A stretch of DNA of 64,000 bases from Lentzea guizhouensis (GTDB lineage: Bacteria > Actinomycetota > Actinomycetes > Mycobacteriales > Pseudonocardiaceae). Shown one piece after another: positions 26,050 through 36,620 of this stretch. The notes beneath the pieces are model-generated. The model was not told the DNA's origin. It was given only the letters and a program-made list of their open reading frames with translations, and did no database searches. The translations under genes were made by a program, and so were the position numbers. Every line of letters starts with the position of its first letter. The stretch's first letter is position 1. The stretch lies in assembly GCF_001701025.1 (NCBI RefSeq), contig NZ_CP016793.1, positions 7,006,001 through 7,070,000 on the forward strand. Reading direction: 5' to 3'.

Positions 26050-27297
26050 TCAGAAGTTCTTGTTCGCCGTGACCCAAGGCGGTTTCGAAGCCAACCCCGA
26101 CGGGCTCAGGACGTACTCGCGTGCCGTCTGGTTGTCGTTGAGCACCATGTCCAGGAACTGCACGACCGTGGTCATCCCGTCGACCAGCTGACTGCCGGTG
26201 ATGAACCCGACGTGCCCGGCCTGCGGGTGGCGGGCCAGCACCGACGGAACGGTCGCCAGGTCGTGGTTGGCCTGGTTGTTGGCGTAGGCGACGTCGCTGG
26301 AACCGCCGTCCATGAACAGGGCCGGGGTGTGCAGCTTGCCGAGCTCCGAGCGCGGGTAGCCGAACGCGCCGTCGGCGAAGAAGCCGCTGTTGAGGGAGGC
26401 GGCGGCGGAGACGCGGCGGTCCTGGGCGGCGACGAGGGCTTCGAGGCCACCGCACGAGTGGCCGGCGGTGGCGACCCTGGTCAGGTCGAGGCGCTGGTGC
26501 AGGGCGGCGCCGGAGCGGGTGTGCTCGCGCTCGGCCCACGTGATCGCGTCGGTCAGCAGTGACGGGATGGGGGAGCCGCTCGGGACGCCGTTGGGAGACC
26601 CGTCGGCCGAGCCCGTGTTCACGACGACGAAGCCCTTCGAGGCGACGAACGTGAGGATCCTGGTGACCTCGCTGTTGTTCGTGTGGGCGCAGGCGCCGTT
26701 GCCGAACGCCAGCACCGGCAGCGGGCGGTCGATCGACTGCGGGGACGACGGCCGGAACACGGTGAAGCGGTTGTCGCCGTACGCGCCTTCCCTCGTCACC
26801 GGGTGGTTGTTCTCGATCATGGGACGGCCAGGGGCCGGCGTCGTGGTGGTGGTGGTGGTGGTGGTGGTGGTCGCGGGCGCGCCGGTGCACGCGGTTCCGT
26901 TGAGCGAGAACGCCGTCGGCGGAGTCGAGCGCGAGCCGGACGAGGCGTTGAAGCCGAACGACACGCTCGCGCCGGTTGCGATGGCGCCGTTCCACGTCGC
27001 GTTGACGGCGGTGACCCGGGCGCCGGACTGGGTGTGCGATCCGTTCCACGACTGCGTGACCCGCTCGTCGCCGGGGAACGTCCACGACAGGTGCCAGCCG
27101 TTCACCGGGTCGCCGAGGTTCGTCACGACCGCGGCGGCGGTGAAGCCGCCCGGCCACTGCGAGCCGATCGTGTAGTCGACCCGGCACGCGGGCGCGGCCG
27201 ACGCGGACTGCGAGCCGATCAGGGCGGCCGACGCGACGAGCGCGGTGGTGGCCAGCAGCGCTCCGAGCCGGGACACGCGGAAACCGTCAGCGGACAA
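26050..27297 (-). CDS. Secreted CBM2 plus alpha/beta-hydrolase
   Basis: 415 residues. Signal peptide, CBM2 cellulose/xylan-binding module at about 30-125 (CRVDYTIGSQWPGGFTAAAV, VNGWHLSWTFPGDERVTQSWN), a poly-Thr linker, then an alpha/beta-hydrolase of the PET-hydrolase/chlorophyllase-like type with the nucleophile in GHSCGG and later Asp and His regions. Probably an esterase acting on plant polymer side groups; the substrate is inferred from the CBM and the neighbouring xylanase. TTG at 27297 is chosen because GAGGAG precedes it by about 8 nt; the GTG seven codons later lacks a ribosome site. Confidence 0.82.
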   Translation of the reverse strand: MSADGFRVSRLGALLATTALVASAALIGSQSASAAPACRVDYTIGSQWPGGFTAAAVVTNLGDPVNGWHLSWTFPGDERVTQSWNGSHTQSGARVTAVNATWNGAIATGASVSFGFNASSGSRSTPPTAFSLNGTACTGAPATTTTTTTTTTTPAPGRPMIENNHPVTREGAYGDNRFTVFRPSSPQSIDRPLPVLAFGNGACAHTNNSEVTRILTFVASKGFVVVNTGSADGSPNGVPSGSPIPSLLTDAITWAEREHTRSGAALHQRLDLTRVATAGHSCGGLEALVAAQDRRVSAAASLNSGFFADGAFGYPRSELGKLHTPALFMDGGSSDVAYANNQANHDLATVPSVLARHPQAGHVGFITGSQLVDGMTTVVQFLDMVLNDNQTAREYVLSPSGLASKPPWVTANKNF

Positions 27298-27351
27298 GGG
27301 TCTGCTCCTCGGCTCGACACAGGGCTGGACACGGTTCGACGGTGTGGGAGA

Positions 27352-27398
27352 GGCGTGAGGGCCCCTGGAATCCGACCCCGCGCAGGGGCCCTCACGCC
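27352..27398. terminator. Terminator hairpin after the xylanase
   Basis: Perfect 16-bp inverted repeat: GGCGTGAGGGCCCCTG at 27352-27367 and its complement at 27383-27398, just beyond the xylanase stop and upstream of the CBM2 hydrolase start. Confidence 0.8.
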
Positions 27399-27404
27399 GT
27401 CCGA

Positions 27405-28883
<1,479 letters not shown>

Positions 28884-28971
28884 TCATTCCGCCGATCAAG
28901 GTTTCGTTTCAGGATGGTGAATCCTGTGTCGAACGCGCGTCGAACGCCCGGTTGAGCTGCTCTGTTCGGGG

Positions 28972-29000
28972 AATGTTTCGAAACTTATTTTCGAAACATT
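28972..29000. terminator. AT-rich 12-bp inverted repeat over the BtrH stop codon
   Basis: AATGTTTCGAAA at 28972-28983 and TTTCGAAACATT at 28989-29000, 5-nt loop. The last codons and TAA of the BtrH-like gene fall inside it, so it can act as its terminator. It is unusually AT-rich for this genome and lies about 225 bp before the xylanase start; CGAA-TTCG palindromes are known repressor sites for streptomycete xylanase genes, so an operator role is also possible. Confidence 0.6.
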
Positions 29001-29974
29001 GAGCTGAGGAACCGCGCGGCGTTGCGTTCCTTCTCCGCGAGTGCGAGGAGAAGTGCGGAGGCGCGGGTGAGGTGGTCCGGGTCGCCGGTCTCTCCCGCGG
29101 CTGCGACGTGGTGTGCGACCTCGGTCCAGAGCGGGGCGATCTCGGCGTAGAGCCGGTGGCCGTGGTGGAGGTTCTCGTCGTCGAGGACGGCGGCGGCCTC
29201 GGCGAGGAAGTCGCGGTACAGGACGCGGAACAGGGAACCGCCGGTGCCGCCGCGTTCCATCAGCGTCGCGGCCAGCGGCAGGTCGCGGGACGGGTCGGCC
29301 GACCGGTCGAGCCACCCGGTGACCTGCCTGGCCGCCTTGGCGATGCCGCGGTGGCCCAGGTTGGCGATCGGCGGGTTCAGGAACGTGGTCGCGTTGGCGG
29401 AGATCGCGTTCCTGATGGCGTCGCCGAGGTTCCGCGGGCCGGTGGAGCCGGTGATCGTGAAGGAGAGGTTGCGGGCGGTCATCGGGCCGCGTTCGGCGCG
29501 GGCCTGGTGCAGGCTCTGCAGGGTGGTGCGGACGGCTCCGCCCTGCTGGGCGGTGTCGACCAGGTAGGCGTGCGTGTCGTCGTAGCCGTACATCGCGACG
29601 AAATGGCCTCCGAAGTGGACCTTCGTGGTGAAGTGGTCGAGGTGGTAGGAGTCCAGCTGCAGGCCGACCGGGTGCCCGGCGGCGAGTGCGTCCGTGACGT
29701 TCCGCCAGGCCTTGCGAGGTGAGGTGGTCTCCTCGGCGTGCAGGGCGAGGCCCAGCCGTCCGGTCGCGGTCCTGGTGAGGGCGCCGGGTTTGACGCGGCC
29801 GCCGAGGAACGGGAAGTCCATCCTCCTGCTGTCCCAGTAGACGAAGCCCAGCCCCTCGCCGAGACCGAACAACACCGGTTCGGACAGCTCGATGCCGTTG
29901 TGGCGCAACAGGGCACCGAGGGTGGTGGTCTCGCAGTGCACGCCGCCGGGGAACTCGACGTTCTCGATGAGCAT
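28985..29974 (-). CDS. BtrH-N/DUF4872 family protein, likely catalytic
   Basis: 329 residues. BtrH N-terminal papain-like domain with a candidate triad C14 (GGVHCETTTL), H124 (GGHFVAMYGYDD) and D140 (AYLVDT), then a helical DUF4872-like half (LGHRGIAKAARQV, LFRVLYRDFLAEAA). BtrH moves an acyl chain from a carrier protein onto an amine; other members are uncharacterised. No carrier protein is in the window. It follows the Clp ATPase gene by 33 bp on the same strand, suggesting an operon with it and the SARP regulator. Confidence 0.78.
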   Translation of the reverse strand: MLIENVEFPGGVHCETTTLGALLRHNGIELSEPVLFGLGEGLGFVYWDSRRMDFPFLGGRVKPGALTRTATGRLGLALHAEETTSPRKAWRNVTDALAAGHPVGLQLDSYHLDHFTTKVHFGGHFVAMYGYDDTHAYLVDTAQQGGAVRTTLQSLHQARAERGPMTARNLSFTITGSTGPRNLGDAIRNAISANATTFLNPPIANLGHRGIAKAARQVTGWLDRSADPSRDLPLAATLMERGGTGGSLFRVLYRDFLAEAAAVLDDENLHHGHRLYAEIAPLWTEVAHHVAAAGETGDPDHLTRASALLLALAEKERNAARFLSSMFRK

Positions 29975-29986
29975 CGGTGCAGCCTC

Positions 29987-30009
29987 GACCCTCTCCCCGT
30001 GTGAGGGTC
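29987..30009 (-). promoter_or_regulatory. Short hairpin between Clp and BtrH genes
   Basis: GACCCTC at 29987-29993 and GAGGGTC at 30003-30009 make a 7-bp stem in the 33-bp gap. It could reduce read-through from the Clp gene; weak evidence. Confidence 0.35.
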
Positions 30010-32020
30010 AACCGCCGGTGACCGACAGGGTCAGACCGGCGTCGGTGACCGAGACGACGGCGTGCTGCCCGCTTTGGAGCTCACCCGCGAGCAGCGCGCG
30101 GGACAGGCGCCGGTCGAGCTCCCTGGCGATGGTGCGCCGCAACGGCCGGGCGCCGTACTCGGGGGCGTACCCGCGTGCCGCGAGCCAGTCGACGGCCTCG
30201 TCGGTCACCTCCAGCGTGATATCCTTCTCCCGCAGGCGTTCGCGGGTGCGTTCGAGCAGCAGCACGGTGATCTGCCGCAGCTGCCGGGCGTCCAGGCCGC
30301 GGAACAGGATGATCTCGTCGAGCCGGTTGAGGAACTCCGGCCGGAAGGTCCGGCCGACCGTGGCCATCAGCGGTCCGCGCAGCTCCTCGACCTCGACCCC
30401 GGAGGCGGCCGCGGCCAGCAGCTGGTCGGCGCCGATGTTGCTGGTCATGATGATGACGGTGTTGGCGAAGTCAGCGGTGCGCCCCTGGCCGTCGGTGAGC
30501 CTGCCCGCGTCCAGCACCTGCAGCAGGGTGTTGAAGACGTCGCCGTGCGCCTTCTCGATCTCGTCGAGCAGCAGCACCGAGTACGGCACGCGGCGGACCG
30601 CGCCGGTGAGCTGGCCGGCCTCGCCGTAGCCCGCGTACCCCGGCGACGCGCCGATCAGCCGCGAGACGGTGTGCTGCTGCGAGTACTCGCTCATGTCGAA
30701 CCGGATCAGCCGGTCCTGCGCACCGAACAGCGCCTCGGCCAGCGCCCGCGCGACCTCCGTCTTGCCGACCCCGGTCGGCCCGAGGAACAGGAACGACCCG
30801 ACGGGCCGGTGCGGGTGCTTCAACCCGGCGCGCCCCTGCCGCACCGCGTCCGCGACGGCCTCCACCGCCTCCTCCTGCCCGACGATCCGCTGGTGCAGGT
30901 GTTCCTCCAGGTGCAGCAACCGGTGCCGTTCAGCCTCGGTGAGCTGCGCGACCGGGATGCCGGTGCTGCGCGACACCACCTCAGCGACGTCGTCGGCCCC
31001 GACCTCCGGTGCGTTGGCGAGCGCCACGAGCGCCGCGTCGAGCTCCGCGACGGCCCGGTCGAGCTCGTCGTCGATGGTCAGCGCGTCCTCGGCCGGTGCG
31101 GCCGCCCGTTCCCGTTCCAGCCGTTTGACGCGTTGCTCGAGCCGCACCGGATCCTGCGGCATCGGCGCCTTCTCCCGCAACCGCACCCGCGCGCCGGCCC
31201 GGTCCACCAGGTCGACGGCCTTGTCCGGCAGGAACCGGTCGGTCACGTACCGCGCCGACAGCTCCACCGCCGCGGTGATGGCGTCATCGGAGATCCGCAC
31301 CCCGTGGTGCAGCTCGTACCGGCGGCGCAACCCGTGCAGGATCGCGACCGCCTCCTCCGCCGACGGCTCACCCACCAGGATCGGCTGGAACCGCCGCTCC
31401 AACGCCGCGTCCTTGCCGATGTGGCGCCGGTACTCCTCGACCGTGGTGGCCCCGATGACCTGGATCTTCCCGCTGGTGAGCACCGGCTTCAGCATGTTCG
31501 CCGCATCCATCGGCGCCCCCTCGGCACTGCCCGCCCCCACCACGGTGTGCAGCTCGTCGATGAACAGCACCACCATCCGGTTCGACGCGGCCACCTCGTC
31601 GAGCACGCCTTCCAGCCGCTCCTCGAACTCACCCCGGTACTTCGCCCCGGCCACCATGCCCGCGAGGTCCAGCGACACCACCCGCCGGCCGCTCAACGTG
31701 GCCGGCACGTCCCCGCTCGCGATCCGCGCCGCGATGCCCTCGACGATCGCGGTCTTGCCCACCCCGGGATCACCGATGAGCACGGGGTTGTTCTTCGTGC
31801 GCCGCGACAGCACCTCCAGCACCTCGTCGATGACGTCCTCACGCCCGACGACCGGGTCGAGCAAGCCCTCCTTCGCCGCGGCGGTGAGGTCGCGCCCGAA
31901 GTGGTCGGTCCTGCGGGTGGCGGACCGCGGCTGGCCGAGCCCGCCGAACAGCTTGCCGACCAGGTCCTCGAACGAGTTGGACCCGAAGCCGAACACCCAG
32001 TCGTCGTTCACGCGTGCCAC
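30008..32020 (-). CDS. Two-domain Clp/Hsp100 ATPase without N-domain or ClpP loop
   Basis: 670 residues. The repeat-type Clp N-domain is replaced by a 35-residue Gly/Phe-rich start. AAA-1 has Walker A 83-90 (GDPGVGKT) and VLFIDELHT; a short middle region near 285-330; AAA-2 has Walker A 414-421 (GPTGVGKT), [10 protein letters not shown] and the sensor TSNIG. Between TSNIGADQ and [11 protein letters not shown] there is no IGF/LGF-type loop, which ClpA/ClpC need to dock ClpP. It therefore looks like an unfoldase or disaggregase rather than part of a Clp protease. Co-directional with SARP (87-bp gap) and BtrH (33-bp gap). Confidence 0.88.
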   Translation of the reverse strand: MARVNDDWVFGFGSNSFEDLVGKLFGGLGQPRSATRRTDHFGRDLTAAAKEGLLDPVVGREDVIDEVLEVLSRRTKNNPVLIGDPGVGKTAIVEGIAARIASGDVPATLSGRRVVSLDLAGMVAGAKYRGEFEERLEGVLDEVAASNRMVVLFIDELHTVVGAGSAEGAPMDAANMLKPVLTSGKIQVIGATTVEEYRRHIGKDAALERRFQPILVGEPSAEEAVAILHGLRRRYELHHGVRISDDAITAAVELSARYVTDRFLPDKAVDLVDRAGARVRLREKAPMPQDPVRLEQRVKRLERERAAAPAEDALTIDDELDRAVAELDAALVALANAPEVGADDVAEVVSRSTGIPVAQLTEAERHRLLHLEEHLHQRIVGQEEAVEAVADAVRQGRAGLKHPHRPVGSFLFLGPTGVGKTEVARALAEALFGAQDRLIRFDMSEYSQQHTVSRLIGASPGYAGYGEAGQLTGAVRRVPYSVLLLDEIEKAHGDVFNTLLQVLDAGRLTDGQGRTADFANTVIIMTSNIGADQLLAAAASGVEVEELRGPLMATVGRTFRPEFLNRLDEIILFRGLDARQLRQITVLLLERTRERLREKDITLEVTDEAVDWLAARGYAPEYGARPLRRTIARELDRRLSRALLAGELQSGQHAVVSVTDAGLTLSVTGG

Positions 32021-32107
32021 CTCCTGGCGGGGGTTCCGGGGCTTACGTGTTGATCCTCCCCCTCGGCGGGGCTGGGCACAGGCTGGTGGGGGAGTTCAGC
32101 CGGTTGC

Positions 32108-34966
32108 TCAGGCGCGGGCACCCGGTTGGCGGGCAGGCCGGTGGGCTGAGGGGGTGCGGGCGAGCTGGTCGTGGCCGGGGAGATCGTCGAGTTGTCGTTG
32201 CACACGGGCGGCCTCGTCGCCGCGGCCTTGTTCCCGGTACATCCGCAGAGCTTCCCGCCACGCGGCACGAGCGCGGCCGTGGTGACCGAGGGCGGCATGT
32301 GCATCGCCCACCAGGGCCAGGTTCTCGGCCACGTGGTACGTGTCGCCCATGTCGCGGTGCAGTGCGATGGCCGCCTCGTAGTCGCGGACCGCCTGGTGGT
32401 GATCGCCGGTGTGATGACCGATGTAGCCCATGGTGCTGAGGATCGCGGCCTCACCTTCGCGGATGCCGTGCTCGCGGCACTGCTGGAGCCCGATCTCGCA
32501 GTCTTCGGACGCGCGGTCGTAGTCGCTGGTGAAAGCGGCATAGCAAGCGGTGAGGCACCGTGACAACGCCGCCTCCACGGGGTCGCCGAGCAAGCGGTGG
32601 ACGTCCAAGGCCAGGGTGGCGTGGTGCAACGCCTTGTGGTTGTCGCCCGCATGCCTCCACGTCCACGCGAGCGCCCGGTGGTTCCGGCCCCGGTTGAGGA
32701 GGTCGTTGTGGTGTTCTGCCAGGACGAGTGACTGGTTCAGGTGCTCGACCGCCTCCTCGAACCGCCCGACGTTGACATAGGCCATGGCCATCAGCCGACG
32801 GGTGAGGATGTCGACGGCCGGCACGTCGAGGTGGCGGCTGGCCGCCAGTGCGGCCCGCGTCGCGGTGAGCCGGTCGCGGTGGTGTCCTCGCCGGTTCTGG
32901 TACGTGAACAAGGCCCAGGCCATCTGCCACACGATCGGGTGCCACCGGCGGGTGACGGCGGTGTGCTGGGCTGCCAGCAGGTTCGGGTGTTCGGTGTCGA
33001 ACCAGTCGAAGGCCGCTCGGGTGTCGGCGAGCGCGAGGGGCCGGGAACCGGTCGCGGGCGTGTGCAGGTGGACGGCTGGACGGTGCGGATCGAGAACTCG
33101 TTCGCCGGTGTAGGCGGTGTGCAGGTAGAAGTCGACCACTCGCCTCAGCGCCCTCTCCCGCACCTCGTCGGGCAACCGGCGGGCGGTGTCGGCGGCGTAG
33201 GCGCGGACCAGGTCGTGCATCGCGTATCGGCCGTGCGGTCGTCGTTCGAGCAGAGATGCTTCTTCCAACGCCGACAACGCTTTGCGTGCGCCGGTCGGGG
33301 ACAGGCCGGTGAGAGCGGCGACGGCGGGCAGGGTGGTGTCGGGGCCAGGGGCGATGCCGAGCAGCCCGAACACCGTGCGCCGCGCCTCGGTGAGCCGGCG
33401 CAGGGAGTACGACAGGATGGTGGGCAGGCTGGCGTCGGGGGCGTCGGAGTCCAGGGCGTCCAGACCCAGTTCGCGCAGGTCGTCGACGATGTCGCCGGCG
33501 AGGCCGGAGTTGCTGCGGATGCGGGCGGCGACCAGGCCGAGCGCGAGTGGCAGTCCGCCGCACAGGCCCGTCAGCTCGGTGACCACGCGCTCCGCCACGA
33601 CGGCGGGAGCGCCGCCGAGCGCGCCGTCCAGCAGGGTGCGGGCTTCGGTGCTCGTGAACACGTCGAGGTGGACGGGGTGGGCGCCGTGGCGGGCCAGCAG
33701 AGCGGGGAGCCGGTGGCGGCTGGTGACCAGGACGGTGCACGAGTCACCGCCGGGCAACAGGGGGACGACCTGTTCGGGGGTGGCGGCGTTGTCCAGCAGG
33801 ACCAGCATCCGCTTGCCGGTGGTGTGGGTGCGGTAGAGCGCGGCGCGGGCGTCGAGGTCCTGGGGCTGGCGGTCGCGGTCGACACCGAGGGCGGCGAGGA
33901 ACTCGGCCAGCACGTCGGCCGCCTGCTTGGGCTCACCGGGGCTGAAGCCGCGCAGATCCACCCAGAGCTGCCCGTCGGGGAAGCGGTGCAGGTTGCGGTG
34001 GGCCCAGTTCAGGGCGAGCCAGGTCTTGCCGATCCCGCCGGTGCCACCGATCGTGGCGACCACCGCTGTCGCGCCCCGTCCGGCTTCGGCCGGAGAACCG
34101 CCGGTCCCGGTGACGAGAGCACGGTCCAGTTCGGTCAGTGCGCTCACGCGCCCGGTGAACAGCCCCGGCACGGCAGGTAGCTGCAGGGGCACCACCGGTG
34201 GTTCGCCCACCTGTGCCGTCGTCGTGGACAGGGCCGGGTCGGCGGCCAGGATCCGCCGGTGCAGGTCCCGCATCGGCGCGCCGGGATCGGTGCCCAGGTC
34301 CTCGACCAGCTGCTCCCGCAGCCGCCGGTAGTGCTCCAACGCATCGGCCGCCCGGCCGGCGCGGTACAGGGCGACCATGTACTGACCGGCGATCCGCTCG
34401 TCCAACGGGTTGTCGGCGGCGCGCGCGGACAACCCGGACACCAGGTCCTCGCCGTGTCCCAGCCGCAACAGGGCGTCGGCGAGGTCGTGCTCGGCGTTCA
34501 GCCGCTTCTGGTGGAGCCGGTGGCGTTCGGTCGCGGACCACTCGCCGTCGAGTCCGGTCAACGCCTCCCCACGCCACAGACTCAGCGCTTCCTCCAGCAA
34601 CGCCACGACCTGCCGGTCGTCGCCGGTGCAGGCTCGGGCACGCGCGCAGAGGTCGTGGAACAGGTGGAGGTCCACCACCGACCGCCCGGCCTTCAGCGTG
34701 TAGCCGCCCGCCCCGCGAACGAGGTGTGCCGCATCCACCGCGGCCAGCACCTGGCGGAGACGGGACAGGTAGTTCACCAGCGTCGCCCGAGCCCGTTGCG
34801 GCGGGTGGGCACCCCACACCCGTTGGGCCAGGACGTCCACCGAGACGACCCGGCCGACGTCCACCGCCACCGCGGCCAGCACACATCGCTGCCGTGCCGG
34901 ACCCAGATCGATCCCGCGGCCGTCCACGAGCACGGCCACTTCCCCCAGCAGCCTGACCTCCACCAC
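32108..34966 (-). CDS. AfsR/SARP-family transcriptional regulator
   Basis: About 952 residues. OmpR-like DNA-binding domain at the N-terminus ([37 protein letters not shown]), BTAD helical domain ([26 protein letters not shown]), NB-ARC ATPase with Walker [14 protein letters not shown], and C-terminal TPR-like repeats ([20 protein letters not shown] onward). Such regulators activate secondary-metabolite or stress genes. The GTG at 34966 has GGGGG 9 nt upstream; earlier in-frame codons encode no recognisable domain. Divergent from two small secreted-protein genes, which may be targets. Confidence 0.9.
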   Translation of the reverse strand: MVEVRLLGEVAVLVDGRGIDLGPARQRCVLAAVAVDVGRVVSVDVLAQRVWGAHPPQRARATLVNYLSRLRQVLAAVDAAHLVRGAGGYTLKAGRSVVDLHLFHDLCARARACTGDDRQVVALLEEALSLWRGEALTGLDGEWSATERHRLHQKRLNAEHDLADALLRLGHGEDLVSGLSARAADNPLDERIAGQYMVALYRAGRAADALEHYRRLREQLVEDLGTDPGAPMRDLHRRILAADPALSTTTAQVGEPPVVPLQLPAVPGLFTGRVSALTELDRALVTGTGGSPAEAGRGATAVVATIGGTGGIGKTWLALNWAHRNLHRFPDGQLWVDLRGFSPGEPKQAADVLAEFLAALGVDRDRQPQDLDARAALYRTHTTGKRMLVLLDNAATPEQVVPLLPGGDSCTVLVTSRHRLPALLARHGAHPVHLDVFTSTEARTLLDGALGGAPAVVAERVVTELTGLCGGLPLALGLVAARIRSNSGLAGDIVDDLRELGLDALDSDAPDASLPTILSYSLRRLTEARRTVFGLLGIAPGPDTTLPAVAALTGLSPTGARKALSALEEASLLERRPHGRYAMHDLVRAYAADTARRLPDEVRERALRRVVDFYLHTAYTGERVLDPHRPAVHLHTPATGSRPLALADTRAAFDWFDTEHPNLLAAQHTAVTRRWHPIVWQMAWALFTYQNRRGHHRDRLTATRAALAASRHLDVPAVDILTRRLMAMAYVNVGRFEEAVEHLNQSLVLAEHHNDLLNRGRNHRALAWTWRHAGDNHKALHHATLALDVHRLLGDPVEAALSRCLTACYAAFTSDYDRASEDCEIGLQQCREHGIREGEAAILSTMGYIGHHTGDHHQAVRDYEAAIALHRDMGDTYHVAENLALVGDAHAALGHHGRARAAWREALRMYREQGRGDEAARVQRQLDDLPGHDQLARTPSAHRPARQPGARA

Positions 34967-35133
34967 TTCGCCGCACCCCCCAGCCGCGACAAGCCCCCAT
35001 CCGCGTGGGTACCAGTGCGGACCAGCGACTGTGGGATTTCGAGGCGGATTCACACGTTCGGTCGCGCACGGTTGTCATCGCAGGCGGCCGGCACTGGTCC
35101 GGTCGCCACGGGACAGATCCGAGAGGGGAACTC

Positions 35134-35514
35134 ATGTCTGCCAAAGCAGCGATGACAGGACTCGCGGTGGCGGCCGCCGTCCTGGCGGCACCACTGGCCG
35201 CGACGCCGGCCCAAGCTCAGGCCCGGCCCGAGGTGGGCATCACCGCGTCGGGCTGCAACCACCAGGTGTGCCTCTACACCGTCTACACCGGCTCGGGCTA
35301 CCAGGCGTGGGCGGAGTTTACGGTGGACGTGGCCAGGGGCCACATCGACTTCCGGGGGCCGGGCCTGAGGGCCAGCTCGCCCGACGGGCCGTGGAAGGCC
35401 CGCATCGACACCCGGCGCTACCCGGGCAGCGGCAGCGGCAAGGTGTGCGCCGAGGGCTGGTCCTACCACAGCGGCCGGTGGCACTCGATCGGCCTGCCCT
35501 GCGTGACGATGTGA
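35134..35514 (+). CDS. Small secreted four-cysteine protein A
   Basis: 126 residues. Signal peptide to about residue 29 (PAQAQA), mature domain with Cys 41, 46, 105 and 123. The C-terminal block VCAEGWSYHSGRWHSIGLPCV is nearly shared with the next gene, and the four Cys have the same spacing there (5, 59, 18). Ribosome site GAGAGGGG. Function unknown; tandem duplication and divergence from a SARP gene suggest a regulated secreted product. Confidence 0.75.
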   Translation: MSAKAAMTGLAVAAAVLAAPLAATPAQAQARPEVGITASGCNHQVCLYTVYTGSGYQAWAEFTVDVARGHIDFRGPGLRASSPDGPWKARIDTRRYPGSGSGKVCAEGWSYHSGRWHSIGLPCVTM

Positions 35515-35580
35515 GCGGGTGAGGATCCGGCGCTCATCCCGTCGGTCCACGCCACGCCCACGAGAGGACAGGAGGACACC

Positions 35581-35943
35581 ATGTCCATCACCGCAGCGGT
35601 GACGAGCGCCGCTCTGCTCGCGACGTTGTCGGCGCCGCTCCCCGCCACCGGGCCGGTCGAACCGGATGCGGCCTCGGCCGGGTGCACCACCACGCACTGC
35701 CTCGAGATCGAGCGCACCGGCACGGACTACACGACGTGGGCCTGGTTCACCCAGGACATCGCCCTGGGCTACTTCCGGCTGACCGGGCCGAACCTGAACG
35801 TCACGACGCCCGTCAAGCGGTGGCGGGCGGGAGAGGAGACCCAGCACTACACCCGGCCCGGCCGAGGACAGGTGTGTGCCGAGCCTTGGACCTACCACAG
35901 CGGCCGGTGGCACTCGCACGGCATGAGTTGCGTCAGGTTGTGA
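35581..35943 (+). CDS. Small secreted four-cysteine protein B
   Basis: 120 residues, paralog of the preceding gene 66 bp upstream. Signal peptide, then Cys 35, 40, 99 and 117 with spacing identical to protein A, and the VCAEPWTYHSGRWHSHGMSCV block. The region between the second and third Cys is much less conserved than the ends. Ribosome site AGGACAGGAGG. No function recognised. Confidence 0.75.
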   Translation: MSITAAVTSAALLATLSAPLPATGPVEPDAASAGCTTTHCLEIERTGTDYTTWAWFTQDIALGYFRLTGPNLNVTTPVKRWRAGEETQHYTRPGRGQVCAEPWTYHSGRWHSHGMSCVRL

Positions 35944-35957
35944 GTGCGGCGAGCGGT

Positions 35958-35987
35958 CGTCCCGTCCGGCTGGTGCCGGACGGGACG
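35958..35987. terminator. Bidirectional terminator hairpin
   Basis: Perfect 13-bp inverted repeat: CGTCCCGTCCGGC at 35958-35970 and its complement at 35975-35987, 4-nt loop, between secreted protein B and the convergent GNAT gene. Confidence 0.8.
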
Positions 35988-36017
35988 ATCCCGTTCCACC
36001 CCACGGCGTTCGTCAGG

Positions 36018-36542
36018 TCAGAACGCGTGGAAGTCCTTGGCCAGCAGTCCGAACAACAGGTCATCGGTCCACTCACCCTTGATCCACGTGTTCTCGACGC
36101 GATGCCCCTCCTGCCGGAAACCGAGCCGCTTCAACAACTTCACTGAGCGCTCGTTCCGCGCGTCGCACTCAGCGGACACCCGCCGCAGGCCCCGGTCCTC
36201 GAACAGGTGCCGCACCACCCGCCCCACCGCCTCGAAGGCAAGACCCCGACCCTGGTGCGCGGGAGCGAGCGTGTACCCGATGTCCGCCTGCATCAGGTTC
36301 TCGTGCGTGTTGACGCCGATGTCGCCGATCAAGGCACCGTCGAGGTCGACCGCGTACTGGAACCAGCCCGGTGCGGCCGGGTCCGTCATCTCCGCGATCA
36401 TCCGTTCGGCGGCCTCCACCGGGTACGGCGTGTCCCACCCCTGGTACCGCGCGACCTCCGGGTCCGACCGGTAGGCGGCGAAGGCCTGGGCGTCGCCGGC
36501 GCGGAACGGTCGGAGGGTGAGGCGGGCGCTGGTGAGGATCAC
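36018..36542 (-). CDS. GNAT family N-acetyltransferase (RimJ-like)
   Basis: 174 residues. Full GNAT fold of the RimJ/RimL type: start TSARLTLRPFRAGDAQAFAAY, acetyl-CoA loop HQGRGLAFEAV, and RVSAECDARNERSVKLLKRLGFRQEGHR. Moves an acetyl group to an amine; substrate unknown. No operon partners. Confidence 0.88.
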   Translation of the reverse strand: MILTSARLTLRPFRAGDAQAFAAYRSDPEVARYQGWDTPYPVEAAERMIAEMTDPAAPGWFQYAVDLDGALIGDIGVNTHENLMQADIGYTLAPAHQGRGLAFEAVGRVVRHLFEDRGLRRVSAECDARNERSVKLLKRLGFRQEGHRVENTWIKGEWTDDLLFGLLAKDFHAF

Positions 36543-36620
36543 GACGACAGGCTAGCCACCTGGCTGCTCAGACGTTGAGGTAATCTGGATGATGAGAACA
36601 TCTGGAACCGAGGAGCGGCG

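Noticed and set aside
30008..32020. ClpP-partner protease subunit
   Set aside because: The ClpP-docking loop expected between the second sensor motif and the FRPEFLNR block is missing, so I describe it as an unfoldase instead.
30062..32053. 663-codon open frame opposite the Clp ATPase
   Set aside because: The minus strand encodes an unmistakable Clp protein with all motifs; the plus-strand product is compositionally biased and unrecognisable.
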